Positions 1-11,500 of a stretch of 64,000 nt of DNA are shown here, piece by piece. The notes beneath the pieces were generated by a model. It was not told where the DNA came from, did not search any database, and worked only from the letters and a program-made list of their open reading frames with translations. The first letter of the stretch is position 1, and every line of letters begins with the position of its first letter. A program made the position numbers and the translations under genes. This stretch comes from Epiperipatus broadwayi (Eukaryota; Onychophora; Udeonychophora; Euonychophora; Peripatidae), in contig JAQFVV010006221.1 of the NCBI GenBank assembly GCA_028023455.1, positions 6,555,011-6,619,010 on the forward strand. The letters run 5' to 3'.

Positions 1-280
1 CTATACTTTTTTTTAAAATTAATCTTCTAATAACTTTTAGTCTGAACCAAATGTTGCTTTGATTAATCAATCCATACAACAAAATAATCTATGATTAAGA
101 TAATATTCCTTCAATATGGAATAATGAAATTTCTTTATAATCTAATAATTTATCTCTTGCATTACCAGACTCATTTCAAATTCAGCTATAATAACTTCCA
201 TGACAATCAACTTCCACGGTTAGAAATGATTACTATCAAGTCTAATAATATAATGTAAGTAATTGTTGATATGTTGGTTG

Positions 281-697
281 TGAAATGATTGGTAAAAGAA
301 AAACAAATATTTCAGAAGTGAAATTACGGACATATAAGTTATTTGTTTAAAATGGTGGAATGAAAATATGTATAATGGATTATGGAAGACAACGAATTAC
401 GGATAAAGAAATTGATAACAAGCCGGACCATAGAGAAATAGTGAGGACCCATTGATTAGTGGAAATACAGAAGAACTAACCATTGGAGTAACGAGAGAAT
501 CGAGCCAATGAACAGGTAAATCCGTCAAGGTGTGAAGACACGTCACACAGCAAATAAAAATACTTTTTTTTAATATATGTATTGTAGTGTAATCCATTTT
601 AAAAGCAGCATGTACTTGGAATATTTTCTTATTTAAATAAACCTATATACTGTTGTAAATAATAAAATGGAGTGAAGATTTTTTTTAATACACAACA
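281..697 (+). repeat. 5' LTR of the 281-3203 retrotransposon
   Basis: 417 bp, TG...CA ends, the same length as its partner at 2787-3203. By eye roughly 30 mismatches separate the two LTRs (about 93 percent identity), so the insertion is old but not ancient. A polyadenylation-like AATAAA occurs in the distal part. The short ORF seen on its minus strand also occurs in the other LTR and is not a gene. Confidence 0.93.
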
Positions 698-930
698 ATC
701 TTTTAGTGCAGTCGCTGTGAAGTTTTTGAATCTATGGAGTTAATGATTTAATTCAAAAGTTTGGAAGGATAAATTGTCATTAGAACAAGGAAGCATCTCG
801 GAGTTCGATGTTGGGAATGCAGGAGAATGGCCGCTATATGTCAGATCTTTACCTTCCTTTTGCTATTGCCATCTTTTTTTTTTTTGGTGTAAGATTATTT
901 TTGAAGTTTGTGGAAAGTCCAGCAATGACA

Positions 931-2530
931 AATCTGTTATATCAGTTGTTAAGAAAAGGACAAAAATAGGAATGGACGCAAATGCATAAAGAAGCATTTG
1001 AAAGAACCAAAGAACTACTTTCTGCATATACATTATTGACGCATTTTGATAACACATTAGAAGTAAGAATTACAATGGATGCGTCCAAAATAGGTGTGGG
1101 AGCAGTTTTGGCACACCTAATGGAAGACAGCGAATGACCGATTGCATACACATCAAGGACATTATCGAAGGCAGAAAGCAACTATAGTCAGATAGACAAA
1201 GAGGCTTTAGCGATAATCTTTGCACTAAGAAAATATCAATTTATTTTTGGTAGACCCTTTTCAAATCATTACAAAACATAAACCTCTCATAGCAATATTA
1301 GGAAATGATTGGCAGGCTCCAGAACATCTAAACCCATGCATGTTAAGATGGTGGAACATACTGGCTGCATATGACTATGTGCTGATTTATAAATGAGAGA
1401 AAGAAATAGCTCATGCCGATGCTCTATCAAGATTGTCTGACATAGATTAAACAGAAAAGGAAGAATTAGAAATTTAATTACATTGATGCGATGAAATCAA
1501 ACAGATTAAATAATAAAACTGTGGAAAGGTGGATGAGAGAAGACAAGGGATGTAAAAAATTGATAGATTGGATTAGAAATGAATGGCCAGAAAGCAAACC
1601 TAGTTATGTAGCAGGATTTGGTTAAATAGACAACAGTTATCTACATGTAAAAGATGTATTGTAATGGGCAATAGAATGCTAATACTAACTGCAGGCAAAC
1701 AAGCAGTGCTGAAATTACACCATGAAGGACACCAGGAAAAGTGCGAGCTAAAGCTCTGGCTCATAGTTACGTATGGTGGCTTAAGAGTAAATGAAGACAT
1801 CGAACACTACATCAAGAAATGCTCTGCATGCCAAACACATGCTGCGGTGACATAAAAAAAACTGACCACATGGTAGCCAGCAAGGAAACCCTGGGAGAAT
1901 GTACACATGGGCCATGCCAGACCAGTACATGGGAAAATGCTGTTGATACTCATAGACACACACTCCAGAAGGATTGAAGCACATAAAGTACAAGACACAA
2001 TGGCGAATGAAGCAATCAGATGCCTTAAAAACCTTTTCGCGATTTATGGGTACCCAGAGATTTTAGTAAATGTCAACGGCGCTGCATTCACTGGAATGGA
2101 AATGCAACAATTTTGTGAAGAACATGATATATAGTAAGTGTGGTCACCACCATACCATCCTCAATCAAACAGTCTAACTGAAATGCAGTACAACAAGTGA
2201 AACAAAACTTGAAGAAAACTGGAACAAAAAATATACAAGAAGTGCTACAAGTTTTCATGATGGCAAAACACCATCAATGGCAGTGGGTAAATCACCAGCA
2301 GAAATACTATGCAGATGAAAATTGAGAACAAAATCAACTGCATTATATCCGAAAGAGAGCAACATAATGCAACATGACAAAATGGATAAAGAATTTACCA
2401 ACCAAGAACCAGTCTGGTTTAAGAGACATATTAAGGAAGATATGGATACAGGGAATGATTAAACAATGGATGTCAAACAAGATATATGAAATAAATGGTC
2501 CAAATATATATATATATATAGAAGACACAA
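931..2530 (+). pseudogene. Decayed pol remnant: RNase H and integrase of a Ty3/gypsy element
   Basis: Fragments of a Ty3/gypsy polyprotein in shifting + frames. From 931 to about 1440 one frame, broken by in-frame TAG, TGA and a frameshift, shows the RNase H hallmarks: an MDASKIGVGAVL block, [19 protein letters not shown], and the closing ADALSRL motif. From about 1664 comes the integrase zinc-binding segment ending in CSACQTH, then a stretch (1907-2134) matching the integrase core (HGKMLLILIDTHSRRIEAH). The residues at the usual catalytic Asp positions are not conserved, with VNVNG where a DNG motif is expected. WSPPYHPQSN follows at about 2139. The tail from 2374 overlaps the weakly conserved integrase C-terminus. 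The copy cannot be functional. Confidence 0.88.
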
Positions 2531-2786
2531 ATCACATACGAAAAAGAGTATCAGATGAATGGCAATGGGATTGGAGAAGCAAGGATAAGAAGATCGACTC
2601 TGAGAGGTATAGAAATAATAGTACAGGGAAAGAGGAAGAAGAGAGACAAATAGTGCAAAAGATGGAGACAAACAAGAACAATACAAGAATAAGTCACCCA
2701 GGCCCACAAGAAATAGACGTATACCCAAACTATTCAAAGACTATGTGTAATGGAAATATTTCTACTTCTGAAATGAGGGGAGGAAA

Positions 2787-3203
2787 TGAAATGATTGGTA
2801 AAAGAAAAACAAATATTTTAGAAGTGAAATTACGGACATATAAGTTATTTGTTTAAAATGGTGGAATGAACATATGTAAAACGGATTATGGAAGACAAAG
2901 AATTATGGATAGAGAGATTGATAACAAGCCAGACCATAGAGAAATAGTGAGGGCACATTGATTGATGGAAATACAGAAGAATGGACCATTGGAGTAATGA
3001 GAGAATCGAGCCAATGAACAGGTAAATCCGTCAAGGGGTGAAGACATGTCACACAGCAAATAAAAAGCCTTTTTTTATATATGCATATTGTAGTGTAATC
3101 CATTTTAAAAGTAGCATATATTTGGAATATTTTCTTATTTGAATAAACCTATATACTGTTGTAAATAATAAAATGGAGTGAAGGCTTTTTTAAATACACG
3201 ACA
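2787..3203 (+). repeat. 3' LTR of the 281-3203 retrotransposon
   Basis: 417-bp partner of the repeat at 281-697, directly preceded by the polypurine tract and directly followed by the second copy of the GGTTG target duplication. Confidence 0.93.
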
Positions 3204-3758
3204 GGTTGACTTTACAAATAACTATAAAAAGAATATATTATTATTCTAGTTTAATAATCACATTATTATATTCAAAAGTTTTTACTGAATAACATACATA
3301 ACTTAAATATTTCAATGTTCATTGCTTTCGGTCTTAGTTTTTTCTGTAGAATAGATAATTTATGAATGCTGGTCTTAATGATATACTAACAATTATTGAA
3401 ATATATATTTCTCTTTTAACTTCTGTATTTTTTCTCTCAGCTTTTCATCTTAACCATATATTAATTCAAATTAACATTGTTGGCTGATGTATATATAATA
3501 AATAAATTATTATTTAAGCATTTAAAAGAACCATGTCTCTAAAAATACTTTCTAAACTTTAGATTTAAAAGTCATAATCTTCTTTTTCCTTATTTTATAG
3601 AATTTGAAGATAAAATAAATGCAATGTATACTATGTAAATGAATAAACATGTTTGTAGTTACTTTGTTATAATCCTATTGTGAACATATAATTTTATAAT
3701 TTCCTGTAATAGTTGATGTTAAATGTTCATTTTTAGTTGTATATGTGATATTCATATG

Positions 3759-4110
3759 TCACATGATCATCATTTCCTATACTTGCTTATAACTGTTATT
3801 AAAACAGACAAAATTCTCTATATGTATTGCCATTCAGTGCAAACCAGAGTAATCAGTGGATACCAGAAGGCTTGTGCATAAAATCCCCATCTAGTGCCTA
3901 CTCTTTCAATATCCCCAGCCTAGTTTCTGGCTTGTGGCCTTCGGCAGTGCTTTCGGATCCAAGATTCCTCACTGATGAAAGCCACAAGCCAGAAACTAAG
4001 TCTGGGGATATTGGATGAGTAGGCACTAGATGGGGATTTTATGCACAAGCCTTCTGGCATCCATTGATTACTCTGGCTTGCCCTGAGTGGCAATACGTAT
4101 AGAGAGTTTT
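3759..4110 (-). mobile_element. Foldback hammerhead element, copy 1 (12-bp flanking duplication)
   Basis: A 352-bp imperfect palindrome. The left arm includes CCAGAAGGCTTGTGCATAAA, and the right arm its inverse. It is flanked by the 12-bp direct repeat GATATTCATATG at 3747-3758 and 4111-4122. The right arm (+ strand, 3956-4017) folds as a hammerhead-like motif; the left arm has the same sequence inverted but with a damaged core. The left end (TCACATGATCATCATTTC) is the inverse of the right end of the copy at 43628-43782, which fixes the polarity of the family. No open reading frame of interest; the short + ORF through the left arm is incidental. Confidence 0.8.
3956..4017 (+). ncRNA. Hammerhead ribozyme-like motif in foldback copy 1
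   Basis: Core boxes in order: CTGATGA (3972-3978), GAAAC (3992-3996), GTC (4000-4002). Stem I forms from ATCCAA plus TCCTCA before the core and TGGGGA plus TTGGAT after the cleavage site, with an internal loop between the two helices. Stem II pairs GC/GGC-like bases around CACAA and is weak. Stem III is the short ACTAAGT, one base longer than a perfect palindrome. The architecture fits the type I hammerheads known from Penelope-like elements; catalytic activity is an inference. Confidence 0.55.
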
Positions 4111-5698
4111 GATATTCATATGCTTAACATTTGTTTAGCCCAAGGAATTAAAGTACTATAGTAATAAGTAGATAAATTTCATTAAAAAACTAAATTCTGT
4201 ATAATATATTTAGATAATTCCATTGCAGTCTTTTTCTTTTATCTATTTAGCTAAGTAATTTTATCTTACAGTTATCTACTAAATAAAGCCAAAGATCTGG
4301 CTAGTATATTATATATTGCCCATCACAATTTTTTGCAAGTTCATTATACAACTACTTTTATGACAATTTTAATTTTATATATTACTTCCTCTACTGCTTA
4401 TTCACAAGGTTGCAGAATTGCTTTCTTCAATACATTTTTGAATTTTTTTTTTTTTATCTATTTTAAACTATCGTCTAATACTTTACATAATCTATTCTGA
4501 GTTTGCATATGTTAGTAACTACTCATTTCACTAAGATATATTAGCCATACCAATCAATAATTTTTATCCTCATAAAATCTTATGCTAGTGAATTTTATTT
4601 ACTGTCTCCAGCATTATAATTGCTAGTCATTACTTTTTAACATTAATTGTGGTTTGGCAGCAATTTAAAAATATTCTTAATCACACCTGAGCACATTATC
4701 TACTTTTAAAATTGAAACCATCAGGCAAGTTAAAGATTGGCATATAAATTCTGTACTTATTATCATTTCTCAAATTAGAACTGGGAGTTTTAGTTTGTAA
4801 ATTGCAAGCTAAAGCTAAAAACCATCTTTTTCCTTAACAACCATAATAATATGTTTTCTTTTTTTTTTTATATTGCGTAAAATTATTTCAAATCTTTCAG
4901 AGATTGTTGAATCTACACATCCTTTTATTTTGCTGTAGGGATTCCTTTACTATTTGCTAACATTAATTGCTCAGATTTTATGTTCTGGGGTGAAATGGGG
5001 ACATCAAGATAATTATACTTATTTAAAGGATATTTAGAATCTTAAAGACTACTTATAATAATATTTACATCAGAGCATAATCGAGTCCATTGAAACATAA
5101 ATGTGTTAATAAATAAATTTAAAAGATATTGCCATTGATTTAGAAATGTAAAAGTGTCAAAAATAACATTTAAACATATTCATAAATATATTAATTATAA
5201 TTTTTTATGTTTTCAAATTGTACTAAATAAAATCAAATAATATTATAATTTTAATTTGAGTGTTTGGATGTTTGTAATTTTATCAAGAAATCACAAATTA
5301 TATTTGTATTTTTAATAATCACCCCCCCCCCCCTAATTAAAATATATTTTAACAATAATAAAAATTCCAAAATGATTTCTTATCTTAGAGAAAAAAAAGC
5401 TTTACTACTGTGTTGTATGTATTTTCTTTAAAAATTATCTTTTTTTACCCCGTATTAATAAGTGTCTTGTTTATATATTTATTCATAAAGATGTTTTTAT
5501 TTTCATTAAAGATGCTAAAAATGTCTAAAAATTAAATTTATTTAAGTTATAGATAATTTAATTTTATTGTATTTCTAGATATTGTTATTAATTAAATTCA
5601 AAGCAAAAAAAGTATCTTTTGTTTCCATCATCCAGACTTTATATGTTCTCCCTTTTTTCGTAAATGGTTTCCTCCAATAATTTTGTTTTTTCTTGCAG

Positions 5699-5777
5699 GG
5701 TGACAAGTGGCTCTGTGGCAGCAGGCATTCCGGACATGGGCCTGGTGCGGGACGGCTCTAAATGTGGTTCTAACAAG
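5699..5777 (+). CDS. mmd: ADAM11/22/23 (mind-meld)-like gene, exon a: cysteine-rich domain
   Basis: Internal coding exon of 79 bp. It follows a pyrimidine-rich tract ending in TTGCAG and is followed by the donor GTAAGA. The first base completes a codon from an exon outside the window; the other 26 codons end in phase 0. The peptide includes GIPDMGLVRDGSKCG, which aligns with the segment of ADAM11/22/23 proteins that has xxGYVEDGTPCG just before the last cysteines of the cysteine-rich domain. The exon is far richer in GC than its surroundings, as expected for constrained coding DNA in an AT-rich genome. The protein is a type I membrane protein; in this clade many members lack protease activity and act as adhesion or receptor proteins at neuronal surfaces. 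The catalytic domain is not in the window, so activity cannot be judged. Confidence 0.85.
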
Positions 5778-7119
5778 GTAAGAATAATATTTAACTTAAA
5801 ATAATGTTCATTGCCGCTCGTAATTATATTTATTAGAGATCGTTAGTTATTGTCTTTTCCCCTGTCATAAATATTGTTAGAAAATATTTGTTGTTTTTTT
5901 TTCTATTATAATTGTCTCTTGTTTTTAATGCTTAGTATTTTCTAATAAATTACTAATAAGTGTAGACTATTGAAACAACTGAGTATGAAGACTAATTTTT
6001 TTTAAGTTTAGCTTTGTTGGAAGAGCTTAGTCCGTAATCTGACGGCCTTGGCAATCTTTATTTATTCTAATTATTTGATCAAATTTCATTTTATTGTGAA
6101 ATCTTTATATGATAGTTTATATTATTTAGATTTAATTTTATAATATTGTTTGGAATTATTATTCTTAATTATAGTACTTTTCAAAATATAAACAGTAGCA
6201 CTTTCTAGGCTTCTGATTGGTTGTACTTTGTAACGTTCTCATTTATACTGATATTTGTGTGTAGTATTTTGTTTCTCTAGAGAAATTTTTCCAGTTGTTG
6301 AAATCATTTGATTAATTCTATGAAATTCGATAGTTTCATCCAATATAGCAAATTGCAAACTTCTGGTGGCTTGTGCAGACATTATCAAATATTATCATCT
6401 GAAATTATCGCAAATGGTTTGTTCAGAGCAAAGGTCATTCGTAAATTATGTGGCCGGAATTGATGCAATTATTATTTTTAAAACAAGTATTTTTTTTTTT
6501 TTCCTAGCACAAATAGAATTTTCTCTTTTATATCTTAATATCTGGAATTATGTGTCCTACTTGTTTATATTTTTTTGTCATTATTGTAATTACTTCATGA
6601 ATCATTACTTTTAAAAATAATTTAAAGAAAATTTTAAAAGTATGCTTTTTTGTTTTAACACACAATAAAAAAAAAAAAAGAAACCTATAAATATTCTTGT
6701 GTACTTAAATATAGAGCAACGGAATTTAAATAAACTATCAAATAGCTTTATTACTCTAAGTTGATAAGAACTTCCAGCACCAGGAGTGACATCTGTATGT
6801 GGTCCATGAACCCTTAGCTCCAGAATCTGTCACCATCACACATAAAACTATGCAGGTCATGGGATTTAGTTATTATGTTAGTATAAATATATAAGAATTA
6901 TAAAAAAATAAGGGAACATTTGTGATAGATTTATAAATATAATTAATACCAGTATATAATAAATATGGTAAGTTATTTGTTATATAGAAGAAGCCTCATT
7001 TTCTAAATGCTTGTCTCACTATACCATATTCTGACGCAATTAAGAAAAACTTGATAGGTGTGAATATTTTTTGTTAAAAAGTTCACAAAAGAAAATAAAC
7101 AAACATGAAAATAGTGTAT

Positions 7120-8545
7120 AAATTATTTAGAAAACAAATCTGAAAATAATATAGTTTGGGAACAAATTGATTGAAAAAAAAAAAAAAACCAATAAGTGTG
7201 CTTAATGTAAATATTCAGGAAAAAAAATTAATTAGCAACGAAGTAAAACAGCATTTCCATAATAGATTAAATTACAAAACCAACAAGCACAACAATATAA
7301 AAAATAAACTATATAATTTATAAGAAAGTAATTGACAGTAATAAATCTAAAAAATTTAAAAAGATATCAGCTCCACATGGATGCAGTAAAAGTACATAGA
7401 TAAAAAAAAAAATTATAAATTAGAAAATGCATGTAGTTAAACCATGGAGCACATATATTTCCAATATAAGCTTAAATATTTTCAATAGATATTATGGATG
7501 AGAAAGTAACTGATAGCCATAAATTCAAAAAGTTGTGAGTCTCCATGAAAAACATTGAATAAAAATTGCGCAGGTGAAAAGTTACATTTTCATTAACAAT
7601 TGTATGAAATTAAACCATGAGGTAAATAATATTTTGTTGATAAAGTCAATTGGAAATCCAGAAAAAATAAAATTCCATAAAGTGGACAACTAATGAATAA
7701 CAAAGATTGCACAAAAATGAAAACATTTATTTAAAGCAACAATATAAATTTCACTATTTTTACAACACATTACTGAATGAAGCTATAATCACAGTAGTTG
7801 ACCATTTGCTATAGTTTCATCATTTGTCAATTAGAAAGTAATATTTTTGATCATTCATATCAAAATTTGGATAAAAGATATCTATTGTCAAGTAATATAC
7901 AATGAAAGGAGTGCATTTGTATTTTTTACCAAGTCAGAGCCCTCTGTACCATTACAGAACTTTCTGGCTCCTGATTTTACCATATAAGAAATTCAATAGA
8001 TTTTTTTATTTTACTATGACCATAACAACTCTCTGTCAGAAGTCAATAATGAATTTTCTTCTAACACGGATTTGAATGAGGTATTATGTTGCAACCTGAC
8101 TTTGTGTGAGATTTTAGAATCTGTGTTTTATTTCACCCTGAACATATCTGTAGCAACTGTAAGAAAGAGGGGGGGGGGTCAAATATTTTAATCAACTGCT
8201 TCGACCTGCACTGAAAAGTTTGCTCTATCATAACTTTGGTTTAAGAAAGAGATCATCAGATGGTGAGGGTAGGGTAAGTAGAAAAGCCAAATTCCTTTTT
8301 AGATTTTAATTTCTTATGGATTCATCTATGTTAATTACTTTCTTATGCTTATATGTTTTGTGTTTTTAAGTATTGTTGTGCTTCTAGGTTTTGTAATTTA
8401 ATTTATTATGGAATTGTTCTTGCTCTTGTCACTGGTGTTTACTTTGGTCATACTTATTGAAAATATATATATATATATTTTTTGAATTATTGTTTGTTTG
8501 CTGAATATATTATTTTTAGATATGTTTTCTAAATAATTTAATCCT
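7120..8545. repeat. Large imperfect inverted repeat
   Basis: Two arms of about 230 bp, roughly 7120-7350 and 8311-8545, are inverse copies. The left arm contains AATTATTTAGAAAACAAATC and AAATTACAAAACCAACAAGC; the right arm contains their inverses with scattered changes. The spacer of about 960 bp holds a degenerate direct repeat of roughly 177 bp period (AGAAAGTAATTGACAG at 7325 and AGAAAGTAACTGATAG near 7502). No protein-coding signal. It may be a foldback element or two inverted insertions of one repeat family; no termini or target duplication were identified. Confidence 0.6.
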
Positions 8546-11500
8546 TTGGGGGTGGGATTGATTTTATATATAAAATAGGAAATTGATTCTTTTTTTCATC
8601 TACTTTGTTATGTGGAATGGTAGCTCTACCAATAACACAACTAGTATCAATATTTTTGTTCAAGAGTGAACAATAAAAGCTCACTAATATTTGAATTATA
8701 TGATTGAGAGATTGTCTAATATCATCCATGTTTTTGTTTTTTTTCAAAATAATAGTTATTTGTGAAGATTATATCATTTGAAGAATTATTATTTTGAAAG
8801 AACATTATTTATACTATGGGATAAAACTTCTCTCCTAAAATTCTTAAATTGTCTGCAGCTATAATATATCCATGTAGAGTGATGATATATTAATAGTTTT
8901 GAACCATATTTCACATTTGGGACAAAATAGTCTTCTTGATAGGCTTTTACAGTGAATGTCTGATATAAATCCTTTTAATGTAGTTAACAAAAGCATAAAT
9001 GATGATTCATCTCCCCATGCATAATGACTTATTCATTGTCCAATTCTTTATCGGCAAGACTCATTACTAAAATGGATTCCAATTCTTTTAAATGTAATAT
9101 CATTACTTTCACATTATAACAATCATATCAGAAAATATAGTTTTTAAAAGCGGTTTAGCCATAAATATTCTTCTGTAGAACTCATGATGAATTGTAATAT
9201 ATTCGGTAGTTAATCTTTACAGAAATTTAATCAATAATAATTTTGTGGTTTTTGATTGCAAAAATTAGTAATGACTGTCAGACATAAGTAAGCATTAATT
9301 TTTAAAACATTTGATTCTAGATTTCATTTTTTTTTAAATCTTTACTTGAATGTAGTTATCATGTTGAGACTATCAATATATACTAAACAATTTAACAATT
9401 TTAAAAATATATTTTCCAGCTAATGAAACATTATATCAAGTACAGTCTATATGACATTTGCTTTCATGATAATGAAGATTTCAATTTTTTTATCATCTCC
9501 CATAGTGCTCTTTTTATAAATGGGGGGAAAAAATGTTACAGTGGTATGCATTTCTATGATAATATAATAAAAAAAATCATGATGTATAACAGCTATGAAT
9601 TGAAAAACCATTTATGGTAGAGGCCAGAGAACTTATTTATTATAGAAGTTAGTTACAGCGTGATATTTATTCAGTAATAAATGATTATTTAGTATTCGCT
9701 TGGAACTAACTGTATATATTATACTTCTATAATTATTACAATATTCACAAGAGATAGATGATGTTATATATTCATGTAAATAATCAAAAAGAATAGAAAA
9801 AGACCATAATTTAAATAATTTACTTTAAATATTATAAATAGTTAATGATCTTTAAATTGTAACTTGATTGAAGTCTGATAAATAGTGGGGGGTTTAATGG
9901 ATTTTTGATGGGGGGGGGGATAAATAACTGGTTAGTGATTTAATTCATAAAAAATTCTCACTTGTCATTCCAAACTCTTTAATGAAAATGTTCATTACTT
10001 GATAATACTTTAAACACTATTTATTATTACAAATTACATGTATAAGATTCACATTGAATAATAAATTTGTATTTAAAAATGGATGACATTATAATTGAAA
10101 TTTATTTATCATAGAATTATTAAGTAGAATAAATATTATAAGATTATTATTTTGGCATTTCTGTAAATAATATTTAGTGTATTAGTTGTCAAATGTTCTC
10201 CAATTTTTACAAAGATAATCAAAAAAGATTCTCAATAAAGAGAAAAACTGTAGTTATTAATTAACTTTTAATCAATTTCATTGCTAAAAACTCATATTTT
10301 ATATAATGTAACAAGTAGACGTAAAAATGGGAATGCAAACCATTCTCTACAAAAATTTATTTTAATAAAAAAGCAGGCAAAAATTAATGTATGTATGTTA
10401 AGCTAAATAATATAACTAGGTAACATGATGCATGATAACTTTCAATAATCATTGTTGGAAGTTTGCTATTGTTTATTATTTCTTAAAGAAATTATTTTAT
10501 CATCTCACTGTGAGATTTATAACAAAAATTTGATGAAATGAACTCTTTAATCATTAAAATCAAATTAAAATGCTTATTAGCAAAGTTTGAGAACTAAATT
10601 AATATGAGATTTAATATTGTTCAAAACTAGCAGTGTTTCAAAATTCAGGGTGTATAACGATAATAAAAGCCAAAAACAGTAGTAATTTTGTATTTTACAA
10701 TGCACATTTTTTCTAATATATCCTTAAGTAATAAAAGTCCCATTTAACACATCTTTTGAATAATAATCATTTAAATTGTGGTAACATCTTTCTGGTACTT
10801 TTATCTATTTATATGATACAGCATAACTTCTCCATTTTTTTTCCATGTTATTAGTATATAAATTTTTACATAATCCATTTGATTAAAGTTATTTTAGTTC
10901 TTTGATTTAATTTATACTTTTTATGTATCTGAAAAAAAAAATCTTAATAATCAGATTTCAACTTGTAGATTTTATTTTGTCATTTCTATTGTTGTTCAAA
11001 ACAACATTTGTTAATAATTCCTCTAGTTTTTAGTCCTTGCCTTCATCATCTTGAATGATTATTTGACATATTAAAACCTTGCTGTAATTTACTTACTTAA
11101 TTCTACAAAATGTAGCATTTTTTAGTTTTATAAAATATTTTAATTTATTGAGCAACTTTTTTATCACTTATTTAATTAAACCATTTTATTTAGCAAAATG
11201 TTTTTAAATATCTGCGACTGAAAAGGTTTTAATATTTTCTTCATAGAAAATAGTTACTTCTTCTTAGATACAACTGAATACACTTTCGGTGTAGTTCACC
11301 ATAATCATAATTCTCACTGATTGAACTAGGTATGCTGCCTTATTTAATATTGAGGTATAATTATGTATGTGTGATTATTTCAATTAGATTTTTACATATT
11401 CCATTTGGTTGAAAGTTGAATACTTTTTTTTCTTGTTAATGATGTGATTCTGTTTGATAATACGTCTATTATTTTTCCTGCCATCTCGTTCCATGTAAAT

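Larger units (their letters stand above)
281..3203 (+). mobile_element. Ty3/gypsy-type LTR retrotransposon, internally deleted, with target duplication
   Basis: A 2923-bp element bounded by two 417-bp direct repeats (281-697 and 2787-3203). Both start TGAAATGATT and end in CA. The 5-bp target-site duplication GGTTG is intact at 276-280 and 3204-3208. A polypurine tract (GAGGGGAGGAAA, 2775-2786) abuts the 3' LTR. The internal region is only 2089 bp: it lacks gag, protease and nearly all of the reverse transcriptase, and keeps RNase H and integrase relics. No clear tRNA primer-binding site beginning TGG is seen after 697. The element lies in the intron upstream of exon a, in the same orientation as the host gene. 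Confidence 0.93.
3204..5698. other. Intron upstream of exon a, remainder
   Basis: Apart from foldback copy 1, this is AT-rich intron with no gene, RNA or repeat that I recognise. It has a run of 12 C at 5322-5333 and a normal pyrimidine tract before the acceptor at 5697-5698. The stretch 1-275 is also plain AT-rich sequence. Confidence 0.6.

Noticed and set aside
2374-2856. 160-codon + ORF
   Set aside because: It runs from the decayed integrase C-terminus through the polypurine tract into the 3' LTR; it is retroelement sequence, not a host gene.
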